Source of the DNA: Flavivirga jejuensis
GTDB lineage: Bacteria > Bacteroidota > Bacteroidia > Flavobacteriales > Flavobacteriaceae
NCBI RefSeq assembly: GCF_030540765.1
Contig: NZ_JAUOEL010000003.1
Span: 372,001-436,000 of the forward strand
DNA: 64,000 bases
Direction of reading: 5' to 3'
Below the pieces are notes generated by a model, which worked only from the letters and a program-made list of their open reading frames with translations, was not told where the DNA came from and made no database searches. The position numbers were made by a program, and so were the translations under genes. Shown here piece by piece: positions 9,465-18,668 of this stretch (position 1 is its first letter; every line of letters starts with the position of its first letter).

Positions 9465-12400
9465 TTAAAAACTAAGATTAACTCCAAAAGTATAAGCACT
9501 CATTACTGGCGGTGTGTCAGCATATGCAGCTATTCCTCTTTCTGGATCTCCTCCTCCAAACCAATCTGTAAAAAGTAAAGGGTTGTCTGCGTTTACATAA
9601 ACACTTAATGATTTTATTCCAAGATTTAAACTGTCAAAGATGTTTTGATCAAACTGATAAGATAAATTAACATTTTGTACACGCACAAAACCTCTAGATT
9701 GGTAGCCATCATAACCGTCTTCATCAAAATTTGGACGTAGGTTGGTTGTGCTTTCATTTTCTGGTGTCCACCAGTCTCCATTTTCTATCTCATTAAAATC
9801 TGATCTGCTCTGTAAGGAGTTATATCTTGGGTTTTTACCTATAAAATAATTATCCTTACCTCCTCCAAAGGTACCATTAACTAGCGCGTATAATGTAAAG
9901 TTTTTATATTGAAGAGTATTAGCTAAACCCATTCTAAATCTAGGCGTATTATATCCTACAATTTTTCGATCATCACCAGTTATTCCAGCTACTCCATCTA
10001 CATCTCTAAACATAGGGTCTCCTGGTTCTGCTCCTGGGTTATCTGTCATATATTGGGTGTCATCAGCTTGTACAACACCTATATATTCCAAACCATATTG
10101 TGCCCCTAAAGGTTTACCTATAAAGTAACTATTACCTTCATCATCATCTTCTACACCATCACCATCTATATCATCACCATACAACTCAACAATTTCACTT
10201 CTATTAAGCCAATACGTTAATGTAGATGTCCAGTTAAAATCTTTAGTCTCTACATTTACAGTACTTAAAGAAATTTCTAGACCTTTATTGTCAATTTGAC
10301 CTAAACTAGTAAGTATGGTTGAAAACCCACTTGTAGTAGGGATGTTACGTGTGAAAAGTTGATCTCTTGTTTTAGAATAGTAAGCATTCGCATCTAAGGA
10401 AATACGGTTATTTAAAAATGCAGCATGTAAACCAAAGTTAAATGCGTCACTTCCTTCCCAACCTAATTTTGAATTACCAATATTACCTTGTGCAATACCA
10501 AATTGGCTTTCTGAAGGATTGTCTCCAAAAGCATATCTAATATTACCAGGTTCTCCAGCACTTACTTGTGATAATGTTTGGTAATTGAATTCTTTTATTC
10601 CTTGGTTACCTAAAACTCCATAGGATGCATTAATTTTTAAATAATTTAAAATTTCATTGTCTTTTAAAAAGTTTTCTTCAGAAAGTGTCCATGCACCACC
10701 AATTGACCAAAAAGTACCCCATCTTATGTCTTCTCCAAAAACTGAAGCTCCATCTCTTCTTATAGAAGCTGTTAAGTTATACTTATTATCAAATCCATAA
10801 GATAAACGTCCTAAGTAGCCTATATTTGATCTTTCAACCACATCATAATCAGTTGTTGTTTCTGTAGCAAAATGTACGCCGTTTACTCCTAAATTAGTAT
10901 TTCCAAATGCTGCAAAATCAGAACCAGTTAATGAAGATTCATCTTGGAATCTATAATCTCTTGTGGCAACCAAAGTCACATCAATATTATGATTACCAAA
11001 AGTATTGTTGTAATTTATAATATTGTCTATCACATAATTTCTATCTGTATATCGTCTATTTCTACCATTTGCCTGAGAAAGGTTGGCTTGTAAAGATTCT
11101 TGAGAGTACCTATCAAAATAAGGTGTTCCTTGAACTGGAAGTGCTATAAAATGACTTTCGTATTCAAATTGATCTCTTCTACGATTTTGTTGGCTTAATG
11201 TATAATTCAATGTGTATTTCAACCCTTTTACCCAAGGTATTCTAACGGTGGCATTAGCGGCTAATCTAAAATAATTTCTTACATCAAAATCATCTGCGGT
11301 ACCATCTGTACCCCAAAGTGGACTTTCTACATTGTTCCCTGTTGGATAGCGTTCTAAATCTGTTGATGTATTTGATGCTGTATTAAATGGTTGCCCGTCA
11401 TAACGATATGGATAACCTATTGGTGCCATTCGAATTGCTTCAACAACACCAGCTTCTACTCCAGAAAAATCACTATTAGTATATGATCCATCAATACCCA
11501 CTTCTAACCAGTCTGTTATATCTGTTTGTAAACGCGAACGTACTGTTATTCTATTATAATCATCACCAAGAACAACCCCTTCGTGATCTTCATAACTACC
11601 AGAAAAGAAATAATTGAATTTATCTGATCTACCTGAAACTGAAATATTATGTTTTTGAATTTGTCCAGTTCTAGATATTAAATCAAGCCAATCTGTGTCT
11701 ACACCTTCGTCTTGCAATACATCTCTATATTCTTCTTCCCAAACAATATCATCAACGGTAGCAAAGTTCTGTTGTGCGATATATTTATTTAAGTATCTGT
11801 CTCTACCCATTAGCTCTTGTTTATTTTGCCAAGTATTAAAACCTGTAGATGAAGAAAAATTAATTACTGGTTTATCTGTTTTTCCTTTTTTAGTATTTAT
11901 TAATAACACACCATTAGCTGCACGTGAACCATAAACCACAGAAGCCGAAGCATCTTTTAAAATATCTATAGAAGCAATATCATTAGGGTTAATATCATTA
12001 ACATTTCCTAGAAATATAATTCCATCTAACACAATTAAGGGCTCATTATTACCATCAATTGAATTTTGCCCTCTAATTGATATTGAAGGAGTACCTCCTG
12101 CTGTATTTTGTGCGCCTATATTTACACCAGCTGTGGCACCTCTTACTGATTGGTAAATACTAGTATTAGAAGTTAATGCTACAGGGGAATCTTCTAATGT
12201 AACACGCTCTACTGCTCCTGTTATATCTCTCTTTTTTGCTGTTCCATAACCAACTAGAATAATTTCATCAAGTCCTTGAGCATCTTCTTCCATCACAATA
12301 GTTAAAGTGTTTTGATCACCAACTTGGACAATTTTGGTTGTAAAACCAATATAAGAGATTTCTAATTGTGCATTGCCGCCTGCAATCATTATAGAAAAGG

Positions 12401-12593
12401 TTCCATCAAAATCGGCCTGTGTTCCGTTATTTGTTCCTACCTGCAATATATTGGCACCAGTTAACGGTGTTCCCATATTATCTTGAACAGTCCCTGTTAA
12501 GACTCTTTCTTGGGCATAAGCACCCAAGCAAGCAAACGTAAGGACTAAAAATAATACCCGTGTTCTAATTTCTTTAAATCGAATTTTTTTCAT
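9465..12593 (-). CDS. SusC/RagA-family TonB-linked outer membrane receptor
   Basis: TonB-dependent importer of 1,042 aa. It has a cleavable signal peptide (…CLGAYAQ, cleavage near residue 28), a carboxypeptidase-regulatory-like domain at about 32-105 (GTQADFDGTFSI), a TonB-box-like LDEIILVGYG at 108-117, and a plug with ISIRGQNSIDG and SIDILKDASASVVYGSRAAN. The barrel ends in AYTFGVNLSF. It leads the operon with the SusD at 7767-9446. Compared with the two SusC proteins further left, its N-terminus is different and more compact, so it is a separate lineage. The 21-bp-spaced direct repeat lies about 350 bp upstream. Confidence 0.95.
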   Translation of the reverse strand: MKKIRFKEIRTRVLFLVLTFACLGAYAQERVLTGTVQDNMGTPLTGANILQVGTNNGTQADFDGTFSIMIAGGNAQLEISYIGFTTKIVQVGDQNTLTIVMEEDAQGLDEIILVGYGTAKKRDITGAVERVTLEDSPVALTSNTSIYQSVRGATAGVNIGAQNTAGGTPSISIRGQNSIDGNNEPLIVLDGIIFLGNVNDINPNDIASIDILKDASASVVYGSRAANGVLLINTKKGKTDKPVINFSSSTGFNTWQNKQELMGRDRYLNKYIAQQNFATVDDIVWEEEYRDVLQDEGVDTDWLDLISRTGQIQKHNISVSGRSDKFNYFFSGSYEDHEGVVLGDDYNRITVRSRLQTDITDWLEVGIDGSYTNSDFSGVEAGVVEAIRMAPIGYPYRYDGQPFNTASNTSTDLERYPTGNNVESPLWGTDGTADDFDVRNYFRLAANATVRIPWVKGLKYTLNYTLSQQNRRRDQFEYESHFIALPVQGTPYFDRYSQESLQANLSQANGRNRRYTDRNYVIDNIINYNNTFGNHNIDVTLVATRDYRFQDESSLTGSDFAAFGNTNLGVNGVHFATETTTDYDVVERSNIGYLGRLSYGFDNKYNLTASIRRDGASVFGEDIRWGTFWSIGGAWTLSEENFLKDNEILNYLKINASYGVLGNQGIKEFNYQTLSQVSAGEPGNIRYAFGDNPSESQFGIAQGNIGNSKLGWEGSDAFNFGLHAAFLNNRISLDANAYYSKTRDQLFTRNIPTTSGFSTILTSLGQIDNKGLEISLSTVNVETKDFNWTSTLTYWLNRSEIVELYGDDIDGDGVEDDDEGNSYFIGKPLGAQYGLEYIGVVQADDTQYMTDNPGAEPGDPMFRDVDGVAGITGDDRKIVGYNTPRFRMGLANTLQYKNFTLYALVNGTFGGGKDNYFIGKNPRYNSLQSRSDFNEIENGDWWTPENESTTNLRPNFDEDGYDGYQSRGFVRVQNVNLSYQFDQNIFDSLNLGIKSLSVYVNADNPLLFTDWFGGGDPERGIAAYADTPPVMSAYTFGVNLSF

Positions 12594-12683
12594 TGTGTAA
12601 CATAGTTTTAATTAGTTTAATAAAGTTTTAACGAATTTTTAACAAATTCTTAACAAAAGTAAAGTTTACATGCACATTAGCAT

Positions 12684-12723
12684 CCTGTGCTGTACTGTGC
12701 TGTCCTGCACTATCCTGTACAAT
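12684..12723 (+). repeat. Four imperfect 10-bp tandem repeats
   Basis: Units are CCTGTGCTGT, ACTGTGCTGT, CCTGCACTAT and CCTGTACAAT, back to back. The block is GC-rich against very AT-rich surroundings and starts about 90 bp upstream of the SusC start at 12593. One unit equals about one helical turn. Confidence 0.6.
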
Positions 12724-12940
12724 CTTTTTATTAGAGAGAAATCAATGGTTATATTGATCTTTGATTTTTTTTGGCTTTTGTCTTTTGTTTCTAAATCTAG
12801 TTCAATAAATAGTATTTTTCATTTCATATTTTTAAAGTTTTTTAGTTAAAATTAATATTAATTTGTGCTATTCGCTTGTTTTAGTGGTTTTTACACGAAC
12901 GCTTAAACATATAAATTTCTATTTCTTGCGAATAAAAATT

Positions 12941-12969
12941 TCGACCAATAACTTCAGTCCGTCGACAAA
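12941..12969 (-). promoter_or_regulatory. Direct-repeat regulator site upstream of SusC (copy 3)
   Basis: TCGACCAA at 12941-12948 and TCGACAAA at 12962-12969, 21 bp apart, with the spacer TAACTTCAG… close to that of copy 1. It lies about 350 bp upstream of the SusC start at 12593. A second shared block, ATTTCATATTTTTAA, lies between box and gene both here (12821) and in copy 1 (1165). Confidence 0.6.
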
Positions 12970-13449
12970 AAAAAATTAACATCCTGTTAGAAGTTTGTTA
13001 AATTTAATTCTTAGGTTAAAAAAATATTCTATTTGTGGCTTATTGTACTCAAGTACTGAGTAGGTAGGTTTTCTATCTTTTTATGATATATATATAAAAT
13101 AATAGATAAGAATTGGAGTTGTTTTTCTTTTTTTAATTAAAACAGTAAAATGATAATCTAAAACTATCAAAAATGTTGAATTTTTGTCTATTCTCTGTGG
13201 TTATTGGTCAATAATTTTAATTAACAAAAATTTAAGATAAGTATATTTTTTCTAATCTAAAAATTCTCCCCCTTCCTTTAGTTAGGGCAAACACATTAAA
13301 AACTAATCATGTTCTTCAGAACAAAACAAAAACAAACAACTAATAATCAGTTTATTATTGATTTTTTTCCGTTTTAAAAATCCGCGTGTTATATTGGTTA
13401 TCTATATAATGCAGTAATTGAAAACAACGAATAAATTAAAGACCATATT

Positions 13450-13735
13450 TGGAAAAATATCCGACTTTAGACGTTCTCACAAACAGCTCTACGATTTAGA
13501 AAACATCTTTCTTATCGGGATAATTTTGGTGACTTGTGACGCAAAATCATGAAATGAAACGGAAGACTATACGTATACAAAAAAGCTTTCTAAAACTGCC
13601 TAACGGGAGACACCATCACATGACACATTTAATCGTGTCTTTTCTAATATTGATAGCAGTCTGTTTGAAACCTGTTTTATAGAATGGCGTGATTTAGCAT
13701 ATAGATGAAAAAACAATTAGAGACATTAAAGCTAT
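13450..13735 (+). pseudogene. ISAs1-family transposase relic
   Basis: Stop- and frameshift-riddled reading that pieces together as SDFRRSHKQLYDLENIFLIG, then LVTCDAKS, then LKLPNG, then TPSHDTFNRVFSNIDSSLFE and TCFIEWRDLA. The order DxRRxHxxxYxLxxIL … LPNGxPSHDTFxRVFSxID…F is the N-terminal signature of ISAs1 (H-repeat) transposases. At least two stops and one frameshift are visible, and the C-terminal half is not recognisable. It lies upstream of the SusC gene starting at 12593. Confidence 0.8.
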
Positions 13736-13800
13736 TGTAAAAAGCAAAATGTTATACCTATTCTACACCTAGCATCTTTTTTAATGAATTTATTGAAATT

Positions 13801-13983
13801 ATGATCTCAAATGCAAAAATAGTTTTAAGAAAAAACAGAATAAAGAAGGCTTATATCCTTTAGCAATTCGAATTACAAAAAACAGACGTTCTACCTACCA
13901 CTATATCGGCATTATTTAGATTTTAAATATTGGGATGTAAAAAACATTCGTGTAAAAAAATCTCATCCAAATATAAGAAACTA
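13801..13983 (+). pseudogene. Tyrosine-recombinase N-terminal fragment
   Basis: Pieced across two frame changes the text reads AKIVLRKNR, NKEGLYPLAIRITKNRRST, YHYIG, YLDFKYWDVKNIRVKKSHPN. This matches the arm-DNA-binding N-terminal domain of Bacteroidetes integrases (FxLRKxKxNKKGxxPIYxRIT…KWDxKxxRVKxxHxN). No catalytic domain follows. Together with the adjacent ISAs1 relic it marks a former mobile-element junction. Confidence 0.65.
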
Positions 13984-14488
13984 AGCAGGATTTATCGGAA
14001 ATATCTATAGTTAACAACCTCTTTATTTAAAGGATATAAATTATTTAAATAGTCTAAAATTAAAAACATAAATGTCTGTTCAAAACCGAAATTTTAACTT
14101 TTTTTAACTTTTGGTTTTTTTTTGTTTTTTTTAATTTTAACAAAAATTTGAAATAATAACATGCAATTTATTAAACGAGAAAACAGCTTTATGCCCGCGT
14201 TTTCTGTTTGGTCTATTGGAAAAACAGCAGGTAACTTACTGCCAAATAGTACAGCAAGCGGGCTTATTTCGGAATTACAATTCATCCATAAATTATTCCG
14301 ATTAATTTTTCCTATTCTTCTTTTAGGAATTAAATTTTTTGAATTTAAGTTTTATCGATAAATATATAAGCGTATTGATTGAGGGATTTTTCTATTTCAT
14401 ATAGCCCTTATATTTTTAGTACATATATCATTTTCAGTTCTGTTTCTTTAGACAAATACTTACCAACATTAAAGTATAATTTAAAAAA
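13984..14488. other. Leader interval of the ABC gene cluster
   Basis: AT-rich with long A and T tracts (14090-14150). A 66-codon open frame at 14161-14361 and a 63-codon one on the other strand overlap each other and match nothing I know. I do not call either a gene. No clear TAnnTTTG promoter was found before 14489. Confidence 0.3.
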
Positions 14489-14887
14489 ATGGTCATGGAT
14501 TCATTAAACAAAATTAAAAGAGAGCATAATCAGATTAAAAATAATTCTTTTCCTCCATTGAGATTTAAAAAATTTCAAATGGATTTAGATGCTACAGGGG
14601 TTCATATTCTTATTTCAGCCAATTTCCTAAAAAGAGGAAATTATAAGGTAACTGTACAAAATAGAAGGCTCCTATTAAAAATAAAACAACCAAAAAACAC
14701 CTTCTATTTTAAAAGTAATTCATCGCCGTTTGAAGCTAATGAAAAGGATATGGATTTCGATATACTATTACCTAATAAACAATATCAATTTATAAACTCA
14801 ATTCTGTTTCAAAATAATACGTTACAAATTCATCTTACAAAAAAGAACAATGCAAAAAATACGATGGAATTTTTCGAAGCTTCATAA
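14489..14887 (+). CDS. Hsp20/alpha-crystallin-like protein (diverged)
   Basis: 132 aa, no signal peptide. The body looks like an alternating beta-strand domain: DATGVHILISANFL, NYKVTVQNRRLLLKI, then MDFDILLPNKQYQFI and LFQNNTLQIHLTKK. The last part follows the small heat-shock protein pattern (FxLPxxx…I.a.f.NGxLxIxLpK), so I read it as a diverged Hsp20-like fold. This is fold-level inference, not a clear family hit. It is the first gene of a tight plus-strand run leading into two ABC transporters, only 20 bp before the next gene. An in-frame second ATG is at 14495. Confidence 0.6.
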   Translation: MVMDSLNKIKREHNQIKNNSFPPLRFKKFQMDLDATGVHILISANFLKRGNYKVTVQNRRLLLKIKQPKNTFYFKSNSSPFEANEKDMDFDILLPNKQYQFINSILFQNNTLQIHLTKKNNAKNTMEFFEAS

Positions 14888-14907
14888 AATGTCAAATTTA
14901 AAACATC

Positions 14908-15327
14908 ATGAAAAAGTTAAATATAATACTTCTGGCAACTCCCCTATGGTTTAGTGTAGCTATCAATGCCCAAAAAAAAGATTCTATAAAACAACCTGAA
15001 GAGAAGATAGAAGTAAATAAGGAGTTTGATGAAAATGGAAACCTCATCAGATATGATTCTATTTACAGTTATTCCAGTAGCAATTTAAATATGGATGCTA
15101 AAAGAATGGATTCTATCATGAAACATTTTTTTTCAAATCGGGAATCAATACCCTTTGGAGATACTTTTGATCACTCAGATTTTGGATTTCCAAACCTATT
15201 CCATCAAAACTTTAGTAGCCTCGATTCCATTTTGCAGCAAAGACTAGAAGACCATCAAAAGCAATTTGACAGCATATTTAAAAGGCATCACCAAAAAAAA
15301 GAGCAATCATCTCTCAAAAAAATTTAA
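14908..15327 (+). CDS. Small exported protein of unknown function
   Basis: 139 aa beginning with a clear signal peptide (MKKLNIILLATPLWFSVAIN, cleavage after AQ near residue 22). The mature part is polar with repeated FDSI/LDSI/MDSI-like phrases (RYDSIYSYSS, RMDSIMKHFF, SLDSILQQRL, QFDSIFKRHH) and a basic C-terminus. I do not recognise a family. The periplasmic or outer-membrane location and its place 38 bp before an ABC ATPase suggest an accessory factor of that transporter. That is inference from position only. Confidence 0.65.
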   Translation: MKKLNIILLATPLWFSVAINAQKKDSIKQPEEKIEVNKEFDENGNLIRYDSIYSYSSSNLNMDAKRMDSIMKHFFSNRESIPFGDTFDHSDFGFPNLFHQNFSSLDSILQQRLEDHQKQFDSIFKRHHQKKEQSSLKKI

Positions 15328-15365
15328 ATTAATGTTTAACTAAATTAATAAGTGATATATCAAAT

Positions 15366-16295
15366 ATGGATATACAAATAGAAAAACTAACCAAAACTTA
15401 TGGACCTCAAACAGCTGTAAATGATATCAGCTTTGATGTTAAGACTGGAGAAGTCCTTGGATTTTTAGGTCCCAATGGGGCAGGAAAATCTACCACAATG
15501 AAAATGATTACTGGATATATTGGAATTGAAAAAGGCGATATTCATATAGGAGGTAAAAGTGTTACGAATCCTTCTAATGATTTAAAAAAACATATTGGCT
15601 ACCTTCCAGAAAATAACCCACTATACCTCGACATGCCTGTGATGGATTACTTAGAATTTTGTGGGTCTCTCCAAGGAATAGACACGTTGAATATTGATAA
15701 AAGAATTCGTGAAATGATTGGGGTTTGTGGTTTAAACAGAGAAAAGCACAAAAAAATTGGAGAATTATCTAAAGGATATCGGCAACGTGTAGGGCTTGCA
15801 CAAGCCATGATTCATGACCCAGAAATTCTAGTTTTAGATGAACCTACTACTGGACTAGATCCTAACCAAATTATTGAGATTAGGAAATTAATTCGTGATT
15901 TAGGTAAAGAAAAAACAGTCATCCTTAGTACACACATCCTTCCTGAAGTAGAAGCTACTTGCGACCGTATTCTTATTATTAATAAAGGAAAGATAGTAGC
16001 AAACGGAACACCAGAAACACTCAGAAAACAGGCTCAAGGCAATGAAGTGCTAAAGCTCCGTATCGAGGATGGTGATGCTGATTTGATTTTGAAATCTTTA
16101 AAAGAATTGAATACCGTTCAATCTGTAGAATATGTTCAACAAAATCAAAATTTATTTGAAGTGCAAAGCCTTGCCGAACAGACTTCTAAACGGCATATAT
16201 TTAACCTATGTGTTCAGAAAAAATGGGTGCTGACCGAACTCACCCCTATGGAAACAAAACTTGAGGATATTTTCAGAAACTTAACAGTAAACTAA
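15366..16295 (+). CDS. ABC transporter ATP-binding protein, GldA-like
   Basis: 309-aa ABC ATPase. Walker A is GPNGAGKSTT (near residue 36), the signature is LSKGYRQRVGLAQA, Walker B is ILVLDEPTTGLDP, and the H-loop is ILSTHILPEVE. The C-terminal 90 residues form the extra domain seen in ABC-2 exporters. The protein resembles GldA, and its neighbours are GldF- and GldG-like, so the three plus the DUF4340 gene form one complex. Gliding gldA in Flavobacterium lies apart from gldFG, so this contiguous set may be a paralogous exporter and not the motility one. It begins 38 bp after the exported-protein gene and ends 2 bp before the permease. Confidence 0.9.
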   Translation: MDIQIEKLTKTYGPQTAVNDISFDVKTGEVLGFLGPNGAGKSTTMKMITGYIGIEKGDIHIGGKSVTNPSNDLKKHIGYLPENNPLYLDMPVMDYLEFCGSLQGIDTLNIDKRIREMIGVCGLNREKHKKIGELSKGYRQRVGLAQAMIHDPEILVLDEPTTGLDPNQIIEIRKLIRDLGKEKTVILSTHILPEVEATCDRILIINKGKIVANGTPETLRKQAQGNEVLKLRIEDGDADLILKSLKELNTVQSVEYVQQNQNLFEVQSLAEQTSKRHIFNLCVQKKWVLTELTPMETKLEDIFRNLTVN

Positions 16296-16297
16296 AT

Positions 16298-17020
16298 ATG
16301 CAAACAATTTGGATCATTGCCAAACGAGAACTGGCAACCTTTTTCGACTCACTTATAGCCTATATCATTTTAGGCCTTTTTTTAGGATTCAGTGGATTTT
16401 TCACATGGCTTTATGGAAACGATATTTTTCTAGTAGGGCAAGCAAATCTTCGTGTATTCTTTAGTATTGCTTCATGGAGCCTTTTCTTTTTTATTCCTGC
16501 TATAACCATGAAAATGTTAGCTGAAGAAAGAAAAACAGGAACATTGGAACTTTTGTTGACTAAATCGGTAACTGACCGCCAACTGATACTAGGTAAATTT
16601 TTAGGCTCGGTTTTGTTAGTATGTATTGCCTTGTTAGCAACATTGCCTTACGTTATCACTATTTCCAATATCGGAAATTTAGATAATGGAGGTACTATTT
16701 GTGGCTACCTTGGCTTATTATTAATGAGTATAACCTACACAGCTATTGGGGTTTTCGCAAGTAGCATTACTACAAATCAGATTGTTGCATTTATGACAGC
16801 CCTATTTATTGGCTTGTTTTTTCATATTATTTTTGGAGTATTAGCTCAAAACTTTACAGGTCCTTTAGGGCAGATTTTCGATACCTTAAATCTTCAATCT
16901 CATTTTGAATCTATTTCAAGAGGCGTGATAGACTCCAAAGACTTAGTTTATTTTCTTTCCATAACCGTTTTAGGGCTTTACCTCGGAGAGTGGTCCTTAT
17001 CTAAAAGACATTTTTCTTAA
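16298..17020 (+). CDS. ABC-2 type permease, GldF-like
   Basis: 240 aa with six predicted membrane segments, the length of GldF. The conserved stretch MLAEERKTGTLELLLTKSVT after the second segment is the ABC-2/GldF hallmark (EEkxxGTlElLLTxPxt). It would form the inner-membrane channel for the ATPase at 15366-16295, with the GldG-like protein downstream as its large periplasmic partner. The match to motility GldF is by family; whether it works in gliding cannot be told. Confidence 0.88.
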   Translation: MQTIWIIAKRELATFFDSLIAYIILGLFLGFSGFFTWLYGNDIFLVGQANLRVFFSIASWSLFFFIPAITMKMLAEERKTGTLELLLTKSVTDRQLILGKFLGSVLLVCIALLATLPYVITISNIGNLDNGGTICGYLGLLLMSITYTAIGVFASSITTNQIVAFMTALFIGLFFHIIFGVLAQNFTGPLGQIFDTLNLQSHFESISRGVIDSKDLVYFLSITVLGLYLGEWSLSKRHFS

Positions 17021-17124
17021 TCAATATTATATCAAATGAAACATTCATTACTAAATTTTCGATACACTGAAAATGACTAAATGAATGTTACATGTGATCG
17101 TTGAAAAAAAATAATTATAAACAC

Positions 17125-18627
17125 ATGAAAAAAACATACATAACTATTCTATTGATTCTAGGCATTCTTCTATTTGTAAACTTAGTATCAGAACAGTATT
17201 TTTTTAGGATAGATTTAACCGAAGACAAACAGTATACCCTGAGTGAAGCAACGGAAAATATTATGAAGTCTTTAGAAAATCCAATTACTGTTAAAGCCTA
17301 TTTTTCTGAGAATCTTCCTCCCGATATTGCAAAAACTAAGAATAATTTTGAGGCATATTTAATAGAATATGCCCGAAACTCAGATGATAATCTGGTATTT
17401 ACTTTTATTAACCCTAATGAAAATGAAGACACAGAGCGCGAAGCTATTGAAGCAGGTATTAATCCAGTCATGATCAATGTTCGTGAAAAGGATCAAATGA
17501 AACAGCAGCGAGCCTTTTTAGGAGCCGTTTTAGAGTTGGAAGAACAGAAAGAAGTGATTCCATTTATGCAGCCTGGGGCACCTTTAGAATATCTGTTATC
17601 CTCATCAATAAAAAAGATTGCCGTAACCGACAAACCTGAAGCCGGTTTGATGGAAGGTTACGGGCAAGCCTCAATTTCGGAACTTTCACAAGTAAAAACG
17701 GCCTTAGATGTTTTATATGATTTTAAGTCTACTAAAGTAAACGACAGCGTGCCTGTTCCTGAAAACATAAAGACTTTAGCTATTGTGCGCCCTAAGGATA
17801 CTATTAACGAATCTAGTCTTAATCAATTAGATAAATTTTTGGAAAATGGAGGTAACTTATTTATCGCTTTAAATAGGGTAAACGGAGATTTAAATAATTC
17901 TTACGGTACTGCACTTACTACTGGTGTAGAAAAATGGCTTAAAGAAAAGGGATTGGAAATACGAGAGGATTTTGTTGTGGATGCGCAATGTGCAACTGTA
18001 GGCGTGCAACAACAGCAAGGTTTCTTTAATTTCACTTCAAATGTTTCTTTTCCGTATATCCCAATTGTGAGTAAATTTGCAGATCATCCAATAACTAAAG
18101 GCTTAGAAGCCGTGGTGATGCAGTTTACCAGTTCGTTAAAGTTTACGGCTAAAGATTCTCTTTCCACATTCACCCCCTTAGCTTTTTCTTCAAAAAATTC
18201 GGCAACAATGCAAGCCCCTCAATTTTTTGACATTCAAAAACAATGGACAGAAAAGGATTTTAATTCACCAAATCAAGTAATAGCAGGTGTATTGGAACAA
18301 ACTCATGCCAACGGTAATCGATCACGCATTTGCGTAGTTGCGGATGGCGATTTCCCTATTAATAAAGAACAACAACAGATACAACAAGGAAATGTTAATC
18401 TAATGGTTAATGCTATTGATTGGTTAAGTGATGATACTGGGCTAATAGACCTAAGAAATAAAGGCATTAGATACCGCCCAATTGACACCTTGGAAGAAGG
18501 CACTAAAACAACGTTGAAGTACCTCAATTTTTTACTACCTATTTTACTAGTAGTTATCTATGGTATTATTAGAATGCAGATAAACAGAAATAAACGTAGT
18601 AGAAGAATAGAAGAAAGTTATGAATGA
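17125..18627 (+). CDS. GldG-family ABC auxiliary protein
   Basis: 500 aa, one N-terminal and one C-terminal membrane segment enclosing a large periplasmic domain. It starts KKTYITILLILGILLFVNLV, then FFRIDLTEDKQYTLSEATEN, the classic GldG/ABC_transp_aux opening. It ends LLPILLVVIYGIIRMQINRN. The start is put at the ATG at 17125; a TTG at 17101 would add eight residues. The final TGA overlaps an ATG at 18624, so translation may be coupled to the next gene. In this family the protein forms the periplasmic part of a GldF-type exporter. Confidence 0.88.
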   Translation: MKKTYITILLILGILLFVNLVSEQYFFRIDLTEDKQYTLSEATENIMKSLENPITVKAYFSENLPPDIAKTKNNFEAYLIEYARNSDDNLVFTFINPNENEDTEREAIEAGINPVMINVREKDQMKQQRAFLGAVLELEEQKEVIPFMQPGAPLEYLLSSSIKKIAVTDKPEAGLMEGYGQASISELSQVKTALDVLYDFKSTKVNDSVPVPENIKTLAIVRPKDTINESSLNQLDKFLENGGNLFIALNRVNGDLNNSYGTALTTGVEKWLKEKGLEIREDFVVDAQCATVGVQQQQGFFNFTSNVSFPYIPIVSKFADHPITKGLEAVVMQFTSSLKFTAKDSLSTFTPLAFSSKNSATMQAPQFFDIQKQWTEKDFNSPNQVIAGVLEQTHANGNRSRICVVADGDFPINKEQQQIQQGNVNLMVNAIDWLSDDTGLIDLRNKGIRYRPIDTLEEGTKTTLKYLNFLLPILLVVIYGIIRMQINRNKRSRRIEESYE

Positions 18628-18668
18628 CACATGAGCGCAGGGCAAGTACGACTTTAAAAAATAAACAA

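Noticed and set aside
1-12593. A complete polysaccharide utilisation locus
   Set aside because: Only SusC and SusD genes are present; no glycoside hydrolase, lyase, sulfatase or sensor-regulator lies within the window, so no substrate can be named.
12684-12723. Reading the 10-bp repeats as a CRISPR array
   Set aside because: Units are too short and back to back, with no spacers and no cas genes in the window.
14161-14361. 66-aa open frame on the plus strand before the ABC cluster
   Set aside because: It overlaps a 63-codon frame on the other strand, has no known domain and sits in AT-rich leader DNA; neither looks like a gene.
15366-18627. Naming the ABC genes gldA, gldF and gldG outright
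   Set aside because: The families match, but the contiguous order with DUF4340 and a second exporter differs from the usual gliding arrangement, so a paralogous role is possible.
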